61,047 nt of DNA. Source: Clostridiales bacterium (lineage in GTDB: Bacteria > Bacillota > Clostridia > Oscillospirales > Oscillospiraceae). Made by a program: the position numbers and the translations under genes. The stretch spans positions 1 through 61,047 of the forward strand of contig SFPN01000010.1 of NCBI GenBank assembly GCA_004551945.1. The letters are read 5' to 3'. The first letter of the stretch is position 1. Each line of letters begins with the position of its first letter. Shown here in pieces: positions 40,315 through 49,238 of the stretch. The notes below the pieces were generated by a model that was not told the origin of the DNA, did no database searches, and was given only the letters and a program-made list of their open reading frames with translations.

Positions 40315-40461
40315 TCAGCAGCCGCAGCCGCAGTTGTTCCCGCAGTCACAGTTGTTCCCGCAGGTATTGTTGTTGTTTCCGCAGCAGCAGAAGAGCAGGA
40401 TCAGGATCAGAATGATCCACAGGCAGCCGCTTCCACCCCAGCTATTGTTATTGCAGCACAT
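40315..40461 (-). CDS. 48-residue Cys/Asn-rich membrane peptide
   Basis: This gene is too small for most gene finders. It starts at 40461 after AGGAGG with a nine-base gap and encodes 48 residues in three parts. They are a head MCCNNNSWGGSGC, one hydrophobic helix (LWIILILILLF, residues 14-24) and a tail of CCCGNNNN, TCGNNCDCG and NNCGCGC. There are 13 Cys. The layout (short head, single helix, repeated GNNC motifs) recalls small sporulation-coat or membrane peptides of Firmicutes, but I cannot name a family. It lies 81 bases past the zinc-ribbon gene on the same strand. Function unknown. Confidence 0.7.
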   Translation of the reverse strand: MCCNNNSWGGSGCLWIILILILLFCCCGNNNNTCGNNCDCGNNCGCGC

Positions 40462-40542
40462 AAACAAGAACCTCCTATCCAAAATGGAGACCGACTGGCG
40501 ATCTCAGTCCATCTTATGCGGCAGGTTCCCGGATGTGCGCTG

Positions 40543-41154
40543 TCATGGGGTCTTTCCCCGGATGGTCAGGGTGGTCTTGCAGCACAGGTCCTCCAGGTCA
40601 GACAGGGTGGCGGCGGGGATTTTCAACGCCCCCTGGCACTGGGGGCAGGTCAGCTCCACAGAGCTGTAGTTCACCTTCATCTTCCACTCCCGGCAGCCGC
40701 AGGAACAGGAGATCCCGCCCCGCCGGCCAATGTCCCGGATCTCCCCCAGGACCTCCTCCATCACCAGGTCGTTGAGGAAGGTGCCCTGGGCACCGGCCTG
40801 GGCCTCCAGGGCGTCCACCGTCTCCTCCAGCCGGCGGGTGGCGGCAAAGACGGACTCCTCCTGGCCCACATAGCAGCAGTCCAGGCCGGAGTTGGCGCAG
40901 GAAAAAGCCAGGGTTTTCTCCCGCAGGAAGGCCTGGGTGGAGCAGGTCACCGTGTGCTCCTCCTCGCAGAAGAGACAGGGCACCGTCAGCCGCACCTTGT
41001 CCCCCATTATGGCCACGTCCACCCCGGACTTTCCGCAGGGACAGGGAAGCCGGCTGCCCGAAGCGGCCAGCTGGAACGCCGTTCGCTCCAGAATCACCGG
41101 CTGCCGGCACACCGGACAAATAAACGCGATGGATCGCTTTGCATCTTCCACCAT
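40543..41154 (-). CDS. Zinc-ribbon protein of unknown function
   Basis: The 203-residue cytosolic protein contains several Cys pairs typical of zinc ribbons: FICPVCRQPV (near residue 12), LPCPCGKSG (near 36), VPCLFCEEEHTV (near 58), ISCSCGCREW (near 148) and LTCPQCQGAL (near 170), with a helical linker (SVFAATRRLEETVDALE) between them. It resembles CpXC-type proteins, but I cannot assign a function. A TATAAT at 41196-41201 on the minus strand lies about 40 bases upstream of the start, though without a good -35 box. The start follows GGAGG with eight bases. It is followed by the small Cys-rich peptide gene. Confidence 0.8.
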   Translation of the reverse strand: MVEDAKRSIAFICPVCRQPVILERTAFQLAASGSRLPCPCGKSGVDVAIMGDKVRLTVPCLFCEEEHTVTCSTQAFLREKTLAFSCANSGLDCCYVGQEESVFAATRRLEETVDALEAQAGAQGTFLNDLVMEEVLGEIRDIGRRGGISCSCGCREWKMKVNYSSVELTCPQCQGALKIPAATLSDLEDLCCKTTLTIRGKTP

Positions 41155-41340
41155 AAGCTCTGCCTCCGTTCTTGTTGAGATCGTTTGTTGCCCCCATTAT
41201 AGCACGTTCAGGGGCAATGGAACAGAGGAAATTTTCCTGGGGGAAGGCCTGCCGGCGGGGCCCTCCTTCCCCGCTTTTTGGGACTTGTCCCCCCCTTTGG
41301 CCTGGCGGAAAAACAATTTACAAAAAATTTTCAAGAAAGG

Positions 41341-41356
41341 TGTACGTTTGCGTACA
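41341..41356. promoter_or_regulatory. Palindrome upstream of the RepA_N-like gene
   Basis: TGTACG and CGTACA flank TTTG, about 70 bases before the start codon. It could be an operator or a binding site for the encoded protein. The rest of the gap from 41155 contains no other clear signal. Confidence 0.4.
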
Positions 41357-41426
41357 CAAAACCGGGGTTTTTCACCCTATATGGAGGGAACTTTTTTCCT
41401 CCTAAATTTTCTGCGGGAGGTATCCT

Positions 41427-41936
41427 ATGACACGCGATGAAAAACAGGCCCGGTGGGACTCCATCAACCACGACATCGAAACCCTGAAGCCGGAGCACAA
41501 GCTCACCGGCTTTCTTCCCCTGCCCCGGTCCATGCTCAACTGGGGGCTCTCCTCCACCGCTCTGGTGGTCTACGCCATGCTCCTGGACCGGGCCACCCTC
41601 AGCCGGAAAAACGGGTGGCACGACCCCTGCGGGGTCTTTGTGGTCTACCCCAACCAGAGCCTGGCCCTGGACCTGGCCAAGTCGGTCTCCGCCATCAAGG
41701 ACGCCCTGCGGGCCCTGGAGCGGGCGGGGCTGATTCTCCGCTGGCAGGACCAGGCGGGCCGGGCCAACCGGATCTACCTCCGGGTGCCCCCCTTCACGGT
41801 GCAGAAGCCCAGGGAGCAGGTTTTCCACAGCCCGGGCGGTTTTCCCTCCGGGTACCCGGACAGCATGCCAACCGGGACCCAGACAGCATTCTGCCCGGGG
41901 CCGGTCGGTTTTCCGCCCCCGAACAAAACAACATAA
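41427..41936 (+). CDS. RepA_N-like replication initiator domain protein
   Basis: The 169-residue protein matches the N-terminal winged-helix domain of RepA_N initiators found on plasmids and integrative elements of Firmicutes: FLPLPRSMLNWGLSSTALVV near residue 28, AMLLDRATLSRKNGWHD near 50, and SVSAIKDALRALERAGLI near 90. The Pro/Gly-rich tail ending PPNKTT is also like the short versions carried by conjugative elements. It has a good ribosome-binding site (GGGAGG). No relaxase, integrase or other element genes are nearby, so it looks like a stranded remnant or a domesticated copy. DNA binding is likely; replication activity is only inferred. Confidence 0.65.
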   Translation: MTRDEKQARWDSINHDIETLKPEHKLTGFLPLPRSMLNWGLSSTALVVYAMLLDRATLSRKNGWHDPCGVFVVYPNQSLALDLAKSVSAIKDALRALERAGLILRWQDQAGRANRIYLRVPPFTVQKPREQVFHSPGGFPSGYPDSMPTGTQTAFCPGPVGFPPPNKTT

Positions 41937-42001
41937 CAAAACCCAGGGAACAAAACCATGCTCCTCCTGTGCGCGCGCGGGAGAGATTTGGCCCCATGAA
42001 C

Positions 42002-42025
42002 GGCGGGAGCAAGCCCCCGCCCTAC
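42002..42025. repeat. GC-rich palindrome, copy of a dispersed family
   Basis: GGCGGG and CCCGCC flank a short spacer, followed by CTAC. Related copies lie at 32169-32192 (inverted), 46980-47005 and 53436-53455. It ends at the stop codon of the XRE-family gene. Confidence 0.6.
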
Positions 42026-42684
42026 GAGCAGGATTTTATTTGCGGGCGGGGTGGATTGAAGGCCAGGAAGAGGAGGGCACCGGAGAGGAAGGATAGGAAG
42101 AGGCCGGTCCAGGAGCGGGCCGCCATGACCTTCACGGCAAGAAGGAACATCCACTGGGGCAGCCAGCCCCCAAGGGCGCCGCCCACCAGGCCGCCGTAGC
42201 CTGCCAGCAGCGCCAGGGCCAGAACCAGGCAGACCCGTTTTCCCGGCTTCTTCAGGGCAAGGTTCCAGCGCAGGCCGCCCAGGGACAGGGCAAAGGCCCC
42301 TGCCCCCAGGGCCATCAGAGGCCGGTACGCGTACCCATAGAACAGGCTGACGGTCATAACATAGGTCCGGGTCTCCGCCTGGGCCAGGGGGAGCAGCACC
42401 CACCGGGCAATCCCCCACAGGGCCAGGAGCGCTCCCCCCAGAAGGACGGTCACCAGGGCCCGGCGGCGGGAGGGTCCCGGCCTGGGCTGGGGGCCGTAGA
42501 GCAGGGCCGTCACCTCCGTGTCCAGGGCGGCGGCGATGGCCTCCAGCTGCTCCAGGTCGGGCCGGGAGGTGCCCCGCTCCCAGTTGGACACCGTCTGGCG
42601 GGTGACGTACAGCTTCTCCGCCAGCTGGTCCTGGGTCAGCCCCTTTCCGGTGCGCAGCTTTTTGATGTTGGTTCCGATGGTCAT
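42022..42684 (-). CDS. XRE-family regulator with membrane domain
   Basis: The 220-residue protein has an N-terminal helix-turn-helix of the Cro/XRE type (residues 3-62; IGTNIKKLRTGKGLTQDQLA and VTRQTVSNWERG) followed by a Pro/Arg link and about four hydrophobic helices (from residue 78: ALVTVLLGGALLALWGIA). Membrane-tethered XRE regulators occur in Clostridia, but their signals are generally unknown. The ATG at 42684 follows GAGGTGA; an earlier in-frame ATG is further upstream without support. It lies downstream of polC, past a terminator, so it is a separate unit on the same strand. Confidence 0.88.
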   Translation of the reverse strand: MTIGTNIKKLRTGKGLTQDQLAEKLYVTRQTVSNWERGTSRPDLEQLEAIAAALDTEVTALLYGPQPRPGPSRRRALVTVLLGGALLALWGIARWVLLPLAQAETRTYVMTVSLFYGYAYRPLMALGAGAFALSLGGLRWNLALKKPGKRVCLVLALALLAGYGGLVGGALGGWLPQWMFLLAVKVMAARSWTGLFLSFLSGALLFLAFNPPRPQIKSCS

Positions 42685-42720
42685 GGTTCTCACCTCGTGT
42701 TCAGGATACCAAAGGGGGCA

Positions 42721-42757
42721 AAAAAAGTCACGCAAAGAACCTTTGCGCGACTTTTTT
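42721..42757. terminator. Terminator of the polC operon
   Basis: AAAAAAGTC-A-CGCAAAG pairs with CTTTGCG-C-GACTTTTTT around AAC. It has T-runs on both strands. It lies four bases past the polC stop codon and upstream of the XRE gene. Confidence 0.9.
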
Positions 42758-42760
42758 CTC

Positions 42761-45700
42761 TCAAAACAGGGACATTTGGCTGGTTTCCGGCATGGAGCCC
42801 AGGGCTCCGGCGGCCCGGAGCTGCTCCACGTGGGTCTTGGACACCTTGGGGCAGGCGGCCAGCAGCTCTTCCTGGGAAATAAAGTGCCGGCCCGCCCGGT
42901 TCTCCACGATCGAGATGGCCGCCGTCTCCCCCAGGCCGGGGATGGCGGTGAAGGGGGGCAGCAGGGAGTTCTTCTCCGGGTCCATGATAAACTTGGTGGC
43001 GTCGGACCGGTACAGGTCGATGGGCTCGAAGGTGAAGCCCCGCAGGTAGAACTCGTAGCACACCTCCAGGGTGACCATCATGTCCTCCTCCACGGCGGCG
43101 GCGTCCTTCTCCTTGGCGGCGATCTCCCGCATCTTCTGCTGGCAGACCTCCATGCCCCGGCACATGCAGGTGGCGTCCAGGGCCTTGGCCCGGATGGAGA
43201 AGTAGGCGGCGTAGAAGGCCAGGGGCCGGTGGACCTTGAACCAGGCGATGCGGAAGGCCATCATCACGTAGGCCACCGCGTGGGCCTTGGGGAAGAGGTA
43301 GCCGATCTTGGCCAGGGACTCGATGTACCAGTCGGGGACGTTGTGCTCCTGCATGGCCTCCTCCCAGCCGGGCTGGAAGCCACCCTTCTTCACCTTGCCC
43401 TTACGAACCGCCTCCATGATGTCGAAGGCCATTTTGGGCTCCACCCCCATCTCCATGAGATAGAGCATGATGTCGTCCCGGCAGCCCACGGTGGAGTCAA
43501 CGTCGGCGGTGCCGGACAGGATCAGCTCCCGGGCATTGCCCAGCCACACGTCGGTGCCGTGGGAGAAGCCCGACAGGCGGACCAGGGTGTTGAACTTTTC
43601 CGGCTGGGTGTCCATGAGCATCTGCCGGGTGAACTTGGTGTTGAACTCCGGCACCGCCACGGCCCCGGTGGGGCCTAAGACGGGGTCGTTTTCATACCCC
43701 AGGGGGGCGGAGTTGGTGAAGATTTTCATGGTGTCCGGGTCGTCCAGGGGGATGGTCTTGGCGTCCACCCCGGTGAGGTCCTCCATCATGCGGATCATGG
43801 TGGGGTCATCGTGGCCCAGCATGTCCAGCTTCAGGAGGTTATCCTCCATCTTGTGGTAGTCGAAGTGGGTGGTGATGATGTCCGTGCCCGTGTCGTCCGC
43901 CGGGTGCTGGACGGGGCAGAAATCATAAATCTCCTTGTCCTGGGGAATGACCACCATGCCCCCGGGGTGCTGGCCGGTGGTGCGGCGCACCCCCGTGCAG
44001 CCCAGAGCCAGGCGGTTTTCCTCCGCCTTGGTCACCTGCAAGCCCCGGGCGGCCAGGTACTTTTTCACGTAGCCGTAGGCGGTCTTTTCCGCCACGGTGC
44101 CGATGGTTCCCGCCCGGAACACGTGGTTCTCGCCAAACAGCTCGAAGGTGTATTTATGGGCGTTGGCCTGGTATTCCCCGGAGAAGTTCAGGTCAATGTC
44201 GGGGACCTTCTTGCCCCCGTAGCCCAGGAAGGTCTCGAAGGGAATGTCGAAGCCGTCCTTCACATACTTGGTGCCGCAGACGGGGCAGACCCCGTCGGGC
44301 ATGTCCGCGCCGCAGCCGTACCCCTCCCCGGCGGCAAAGTCCGAGTGCTTGCAGTTGGGGCAGCGGTAGTGAGGGGGCAGGGAGTTGACCTCGGTGATGC
44401 CCGAGAGGAAGGCCACGATGGAGGAACCAACGGACCCCCGGGAGCCCACCAGGTAGCCGTGCTCCAGGGAGTTCTGCACCAGCTTCTGGGCGGACATGTA
44501 GATCACGTCGTACTTCCGCTCGATGATGCCGGGCAGCTCCAGCTGGATGCGGTCCTTGACGATCTGGGGCGGGTCCTCCCCGTAGAGCTCGTGGGCCTTG
44601 TCCCACACCAGGTTATAAAGCTCCTTGTCGGAGTTTTCCAGCTTGGGGGCAAACAGGCCGTCGGGCAGGGGCTTTACGTTGTCGCACCAGGAGGCCACCA
44701 GCTGGGTGTTGGTGACCACCACCTCATAGGCCTTCTCTTTTCCCAGGTACTGGAACTCCTCCAGCATCTCCTCCGTGGTGCGGAAGTACAGGGGGTTGGG
44801 GGCGTCGGCGTCGTCAAAGCCCTTGGTGTCCAGGAGAACGTGGCGGTAGGCCTCGTCCTCGGGGTCTAAGAAGTGCACGTCCCCGGTGGCGCAGACGGGC
44901 TTGCCCAGCTCTTCTCCCAGGCGGACCACCGTCCGGTTCCACTCCTTGATCTGCTCCCAATCCCGGGCGATGGTCTTGCCGTTCTTGTCCGGCCGGACCA
45001 TGAAGCCGTTGTTGGACAGGGGCTGGATCTCCAGAAAGTCGTACCAGGAGGCGATGCGGCACAGCTCCTCCCAGTCCTTCCCCCGGATGATGGCCTGGTA
45101 CAGCTCCCCCGCCTCGCAGGCGGAGCCTAAAATGAGGCCCTCCCGGTTGGCGTTGATCTGGCTTTTGGGCATGATGGGAAAGCGCTTGAAGAAGTCCAGG
45201 TGGGCCAGGGAGATGAGCTTGTACAGGTTCCGCAGGCCGGTCTGGTTCTGGGCCAGGACGATGAGATGCTTGGGCATCCGCTTGGCCTTGCCCAGGGAGC
45301 TGGTCTTGGCCAGGGCGCCGTTCACCTGCTGGAGCTTGTCCGCCCCCCGGTCCCGGAGCATCTGGATGAAGGGCACCAGCATGTAGCCCACCATGGCCGC
45401 GTCGTCAGAGGCCCGGTGGTGGTTGAAGTCGGGCAGGTTCAGGTGGCGGCAGACGATGTCCAGCTTGTACTTGCCCAGCTCGGGCAGCAGGTTCTGGGCC
45501 AGGGGCAGGGTGTCCAGATAGGTGGGGGTGAAGGGAATATCATACCGCTTGCACCCCTCCCGGATAAAGCCCACGTCAAACTCTGCGTTGTGAGCGGCCA
45601 GGGGGCGGCCGGCGGCAAAGTCCAGAAAGGCCCGGATGGCCTCCTCCTGGGTGGGAGCGCCGATGAGCATATCGTCGGTAATGCCGGTGAGCTGAATGAT

Positions 45701-46894
45701 CCGGGGGTCCAGAGGGCGCTGGGGGTCGGCAAAGGTCTGAAAGCGCTCCTTCACTTCCCCGTTTTCCAGGATCACCGCGCCGATCTCCGTGATCCGGTCC
45801 TCGGTGCGGCTGAGACCGGTGGTCTCCAGGTCAAAGCAGACGATGGGGCCGTCCAGGTCCTGGTCCTGGGGGCCGCGGACGGTGAGCTTTTCGTCCACGT
45901 CGTTGATGTAGTAGGCCTCGGTGCCCAGCAGGGCCTTGATCTTGCCCCCGGCGGCGTTCCAGGCGTCCGGGAAGGACTGGGCCACCCCGTGGTCGGTGAT
46001 GGCGATGGCCGGGTGGCCCCAGGAGATGGCCCGCTTCACCACGTCCTTGGTGTCCGTCAGGGCATCCATCAGGGACATGCGGGTGTGCAGGTGCAGCTCC
46101 ACCCGCTTTTCCGGGGCGTTGTCCTTCTTCACAAACTTCTCCGCCGTCTCGATGATGAGGGGCTCTAAGACCATGTCGTTGTCGAAGCGGTTTAGGTTCA
46201 GGCGGCCGGAGATCTTCAGGTGCATCCCCTTCTTGACCCCGTCCACAATGGGCTGGCCCTCCTCCCCGGGCATGAACTTGCTCACCCGGATGGAGGAGGT
46301 GTAATCCGTAATGTCGAAGCTGATGACCCAGGCGTTGCGCTTTTTCAGCTCCCGGTGCTCCACGGCGAACACGTCCCCCTGGACGGTGACCACCCCCATG
46401 TCCAGCTCCAGGGTGTTCATGGGGATGGGCTTTTTCTTGATCTGCCGGGTGCCGAAGATCCGCTTGGAGGAAAAGCCCCGCTCGGCCTCGTGGGCGGTCA
46501 TGGCCTCCTGCATGGCCTTCCGGCGGAGGGCTTCCGTCTGCTGGAACAGGCGCTCCTGCTCCGACACAGGGGGCTCCTCCGGGGCGGGAGGCTCCGGCTC
46601 GGGGGGCGGGTCCTCGGGAAAGGGGACCTCCTCCTGGCAGCAGGCGGGGGGCTCGGGGGCCAGGGGACGCAGGGTGACCCGGGTCAGCTGGTAGAGCTGG
46701 GCCAGGTCTGCCTCCACACGCTTCAAAAGTGCCCCGTCGGGGAGGACGGGACACAGCAGGTCGGCTTCTATGGTGCGGGCGGCGCTGTCCAGCACCGCCC
46801 CGGCCACCAGCCAGGTTTCCAGAATCCCGTAGAGGTCCGGGTCCGGCTGGTAGGGAGAAAACAGTTCAAAAAAGGGCAGGTTTTTCTCTGGCAT
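42761..46894 (-). CDS. polC: DNA polymerase III alpha subunit, PolC type
   Basis: PolC is the main replicative polymerase of low-GC Gram-positive bacteria. The 1377-residue protein has an N-terminal domain with a Glu/Pro-rich linker (about 70-130), an OB-fold (about 160-250), a PHP domain (VELHLHTRMSLMDAL near 267), an inserted DEDD proofreading exonuclease (VCFDLETTGLSRTED near 352) and the polymerase core (PDIDLNFSGEYQANAHKY near 905 holds catalytic Asp). A zinc-type Cys cluster (RCPNCKHSDF and GVCPVCGTKYV) lies near 850. It is the last gene of the pyrH-to-polC series, 120 bases after ispG. Confidence 0.97.
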   Translation of the reverse strand: MPEKNLPFFELFSPYQPDPDLYGILETWLVAGAVLDSAARTIEADLLCPVLPDGALLKRVEADLAQLYQLTRVTLRPLAPEPPACCQEEVPFPEDPPPEPEPPAPEEPPVSEQERLFQQTEALRRKAMQEAMTAHEAERGFSSKRIFGTRQIKKKPIPMNTLELDMGVVTVQGDVFAVEHRELKKRNAWVISFDITDYTSSIRVSKFMPGEEGQPIVDGVKKGMHLKISGRLNLNRFDNDMVLEPLIIETAEKFVKKDNAPEKRVELHLHTRMSLMDALTDTKDVVKRAISWGHPAIAITDHGVAQSFPDAWNAAGGKIKALLGTEAYYINDVDEKLTVRGPQDQDLDGPIVCFDLETTGLSRTEDRITEIGAVILENGEVKERFQTFADPQRPLDPRIIQLTGITDDMLIGAPTQEEAIRAFLDFAAGRPLAAHNAEFDVGFIREGCKRYDIPFTPTYLDTLPLAQNLLPELGKYKLDIVCRHLNLPDFNHHRASDDAAMVGYMLVPFIQMLRDRGADKLQQVNGALAKTSSLGKAKRMPKHLIVLAQNQTGLRNLYKLISLAHLDFFKRFPIMPKSQINANREGLILGSACEAGELYQAIIRGKDWEELCRIASWYDFLEIQPLSNNGFMVRPDKNGKTIARDWEQIKEWNRTVVRLGEELGKPVCATGDVHFLDPEDEAYRHVLLDTKGFDDADAPNPLYFRTTEEMLEEFQYLGKEKAYEVVVTNTQLVASWCDNVKPLPDGLFAPKLENSDKELYNLVWDKAHELYGEDPPQIVKDRIQLELPGIIERKYDVIYMSAQKLVQNSLEHGYLVGSRGSVGSSIVAFLSGITEVNSLPPHYRCPNCKHSDFAAGEGYGCGADMPDGVCPVCGTKYVKDGFDIPFETFLGYGGKKVPDIDLNFSGEYQANAHKYTFELFGENHVFRAGTIGTVAEKTAYGYVKKYLAARGLQVTKAEENRLALGCTGVRRTTGQHPGGMVVIPQDKEIYDFCPVQHPADDTGTDIITTHFDYHKMEDNLLKLDMLGHDDPTMIRMMEDLTGVDAKTIPLDDPDTMKIFTNSAPLGYENDPVLGPTGAVAVPEFNTKFTRQMLMDTQPEKFNTLVRLSGFSHGTDVWLGNARELILSGTADVDSTVGCRDDIMLYLMEMGVEPKMAFDIMEAVRKGKVKKGGFQPGWEEAMQEHNVPDWYIESLAKIGYLFPKAHAVAYVMMAFRIAWFKVHRPLAFYAAYFSIRAKALDATCMCRGMEVCQQKMREIAAKEKDAAAVEEDMMVTLEVCYEFYLRGFTFEPIDLYRSDATKFIMDPEKNSLLPPFTAIPGLGETAAISIVENRAGRHFISQEELLAACPKVSKTHVEQLRAAGALGSMPETSQMSLF

Positions 46895-46979
46895 GGTGGG
46901 TTCCTTTCTGTACAGGGGAGCAATTGGGTGGAGAAACCCTGGGGGTTGGACGGACGTTTGGGGAAACTGCCGCGTTGGC

Positions 46980-47005
46980 GGCGGGGTCAGGGGACCCCGC
47001 CCTAC
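46980..47005. repeat. GC-rich palindrome between ispG and polC
   Basis: GGCGGGGTC and GACCCCGCC form a 9-base-pair stem, followed by CTAC. It belongs to the same family as 42002-42025 and sits within the operon, 10 bases past the ispG stop codon. Confidence 0.55.
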
Positions 47006-47014
47006 GGGGGCGTC

Positions 47015-48055
47015 TTACGGGATCTCGTCAATCAGGGCCATGAGCTCGTCCAGCAGGGCCTCCTGGGGGACCTTCTTCACCACCTGGCCCTGGCGGAACA
47101 GGATGCCGAAGCCGCTGCCCCCGGCGATGCCCACGTCGGCGGCGGAGGCCTCCCCGGGGCCGTTGACCACGCACCCCATCACCGCCACGGTGATGGGCTT
47201 CTTCACGTCTTTCAGGCGCTCCTCCACCGCCCTGGCCAGGGGAATCAGGTCGATTTTGGTCCGGCCGCAGGTGGGGCAGGCGATGAGATCCGGGCCGTCC
47301 TTCCGCAGGCCCACGGCCTTGAGAATGTCCTTGGCGGCGGTGATCTCCTCCACCGGGTCGGCGGTGAGGGTCACCCGCAGGGTGTCCCCGATCCCCAGGG
47401 CCAGAAGGCCGCCGATGCCGGCGGCGGACTTGAGGGTTCCCATCCGGGTGGTGCCCGCCTCGGTGACCCCCAGGTGGAGGGGGTAGTCCGACTGCTGGCT
47501 CATGAGCTGATAGGCCTGCATGGTGATGGGCACGCTGGAGGACTTTAAGGACACGCAGATATCGTCAAAGTCGTACCGGTTTAACAGGGCGATGTGCCCG
47601 AAGGCAGAGTCCACCAGGGCCTGGGGGGTGACGCCCCCGTACTTTTCCAGCAGGGGCTTTTCCAGGGAGCCCCCGTTGACCCCGATGCGGATGGGGATGT
47701 TCTTCCGGGCGCAGGCGTGGGCCACGGCCTTCACCCGCTCCGCGTCCCCGATGTTGCCGGGGTTGATGCGCACCTTGTCTGCCCCGGCCTCGATGCACTC
47801 CAGGGCCAGCTTGTAGTTAAAGTGAATGTCCACCACCAGGGGCAGGTCGATCTGCTCCTTGATGGCCCCCACCGCCTTGGCGGCGGCCATGTTGGGCACC
47901 GCCACCCGGACGATCTGGCACCCGGCGGCGGACAGGCGGCGGATCTGCTGCACCGTGGCCTCCACGTCCTGGGTGGGGGTGTTGGTCATGGACTGAATGG
48001 GCACCGGCGCGCCGCCGCCGATGGGCACGCCTCCCACGAGAATTTGTTTCGTCAT
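47015..48055 (-). CDS. ispG: 4-hydroxy-3-methylbut-2-enyl diphosphate synthase
   Basis: IspG (GcpE) is the Fe-S enzyme that makes HMBPP in the MEP pathway of isoprenoid synthesis. The 346-residue protein has a TIM-barrel N-terminal part (VPIQSMTNTPTQDVEAT near 17) and cluster Cys in IACPTCGRTKID near 256 and VMGCVVNGPGEA near 295. Its start lies two bases past the rseP stop. Together with Dxr and UppS in the same series, it supplies isoprenoid precursors for the undecaprenyl carrier. Confidence 0.96.
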   Translation of the reverse strand: MTKQILVGGVPIGGGAPVPIQSMTNTPTQDVEATVQQIRRLSAAGCQIVRVAVPNMAAAKAVGAIKEQIDLPLVVDIHFNYKLALECIEAGADKVRINPGNIGDAERVKAVAHACARKNIPIRIGVNGGSLEKPLLEKYGGVTPQALVDSAFGHIALLNRYDFDDICVSLKSSSVPITMQAYQLMSQQSDYPLHLGVTEAGTTRMGTLKSAAGIGGLLALGIGDTLRVTLTADPVEEITAAKDILKAVGLRKDGPDLIACPTCGRTKIDLIPLARAVEERLKDVKKPITVAVMGCVVNGPGEASAADVGIAGGSGFGILFRQGQVVKKVPQEALLDELMALIDEIP

Positions 48056-48057
48056 CG

Positions 48058-49116
48058 TCAGTTCACCAGCTTTAAAATGTCGCTGAGGGTAATGACCGCC
48101 ATCAGCATCAGCAGAAGGACAAAGCCCCCCGCGTGTAAATAGGCCTCATACTTGGGGTCCAGGGTCCGGCGGGTGAGAAGGTGATACCCCTCCGTCACCA
48201 GCAGGAAGAAGATGCGCCCCCCGTCCAGGGCGGGGATGGGCAGCATGTTCATAATGGCAAGGTTGATGGCAATGAGGCCGATCACATAGCACACGTTCTG
48301 TAAGCCCGCGGCCACGCTGCCCCCCTGGCTGCCCGCTTCGCCCAGGTAGGACACAATGCCCACCGGGCCGGACATATCCCGCAGGCCCACCTGGCCGGTG
48401 ACCAGCATCCCCAGGCTCTGCCACACCGCCCGGGCAAAGTAGAGGCAGGTGTTCCAGCTCTGCTTCACAACGCCGGGGAAGGTGGCGGTCTCGGTGTCGA
48501 AGTACAGGCCGTACATGGTCACCGTCTCGCCGTTCACCGTGTATTCCTGGGGGTTCAGGGGCAGGCCGTTCAGGGTGACCTTCTCCCCGTTCCGCTCCAC
48601 CACCAGGTCCTTGGGGCCTTCCCCGGCGGCGGAGAGATAGGTGGACACGTCGGAATAGACCCGGACGGTCTTGCCGTTGATTTCCAGAATGCGGTCTCCG
48701 GGCATGAGGCCGGTCTCCCCGGCGCAGGGGAAGCCCTCCATAAAGTCCCGGACCACGGGCACGGCGTAGCTGCCGGCGGCGGTGAAGAGGATCACCACCA
48801 AGAGAAACCCCGCCACCAGGTTCATTGCCGACCCGGCGGCCAGGATGATCAGCCGCTTCCAGGGGGCTTTCCGGGAGAAGGCCCGGGGATTGTCGCTCTC
48901 CCCGTCCTCCCCTTCCATGGCGCAGTAGCCCCCGATGGGCAGGATGCGCAGGGCGTACAGGGTCTCCCCCCGCTGCCTGGAAAACAGGGCGGGACCCATG
49001 CCGATGGCAAACTCGTTGACCTGCACGTCCAGGGCCTTGGCGGCGAAAAAGTGCCCCGCCTCATGGACGGCGATGAGCAGGCCGAAGAGGAGAATGCCGA
49101 TGATGATATAGAGCAA
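48058..49116 (-). CDS. rseP: RIP metalloprotease RseP (site-2 protease, M50)
   Basis: The 352-residue membrane zinc protease cleaves proteins within the membrane. The HExxH site is in AVHEAGHFFAAK near residue 18, the PDZ domain spans about 110-180 (LMPGDRILEINGKTVR), and the second metal site is NMLPIPALDGGRIFF near 292. No ATG fits the start. TTG at 49116 (MLYIIIGILLFG) has GAGGTGA five bases upstream; GTG at 49125 overlaps that site. The frame is open further upstream through a repeat, which is not coding. It lies between dxr and ispG, the usual Firmicutes order. Confidence 0.93.
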   Translation of the reverse strand: MLYIIIGILLFGLLIAVHEAGHFFAAKALDVQVNEFAIGMGPALFSRQRGETLYALRILPIGGYCAMEGEDGESDNPRAFSRKAPWKRLIILAAGSAMNLVAGFLLVVILFTAAGSYAVPVVRDFMEGFPCAGETGLMPGDRILEINGKTVRVYSDVSTYLSAAGEGPKDLVVERNGEKVTLNGLPLNPQEYTVNGETVTMYGLYFDTETATFPGVVKQSWNTCLYFARAVWQSLGMLVTGQVGLRDMSGPVGIVSYLGEAGSQGGSVAAGLQNVCYVIGLIAINLAIMNMLPIPALDGGRIFFLLVTEGYHLLTRRTLDPKYEAYLHAGGFVLLLMLMAVITLSDILKLVN

Positions 49117-49167
49117 ATTGGTCACCTCGCGTGGGTTGGGTGTTTGAGCGTGATTGGGCTTTGCAGA

Positions 49168-49236
49168 CTTCTTGGCTCTCAGTCTTCGGGCCTGCGGCCC
49201 GAATCCAGCTCCCCCAGAGGGGGAGCTAAGGGGTGG
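49168..49236. repeat. Dispersed repeat inserted between dxr and rseP
   Basis: A TCTTCGGGCC/GGCCCGA-type hairpin is followed by GCTCCCCC/GGGGGAGC. This double-hairpin layout matches the right half of the element at 23155-23270 and the repeats near 32290 and 53500. It lies inside an operon, 52 bases upstream of rseP. Confidence 0.7.
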
Positions 49237-49238
49237 GA

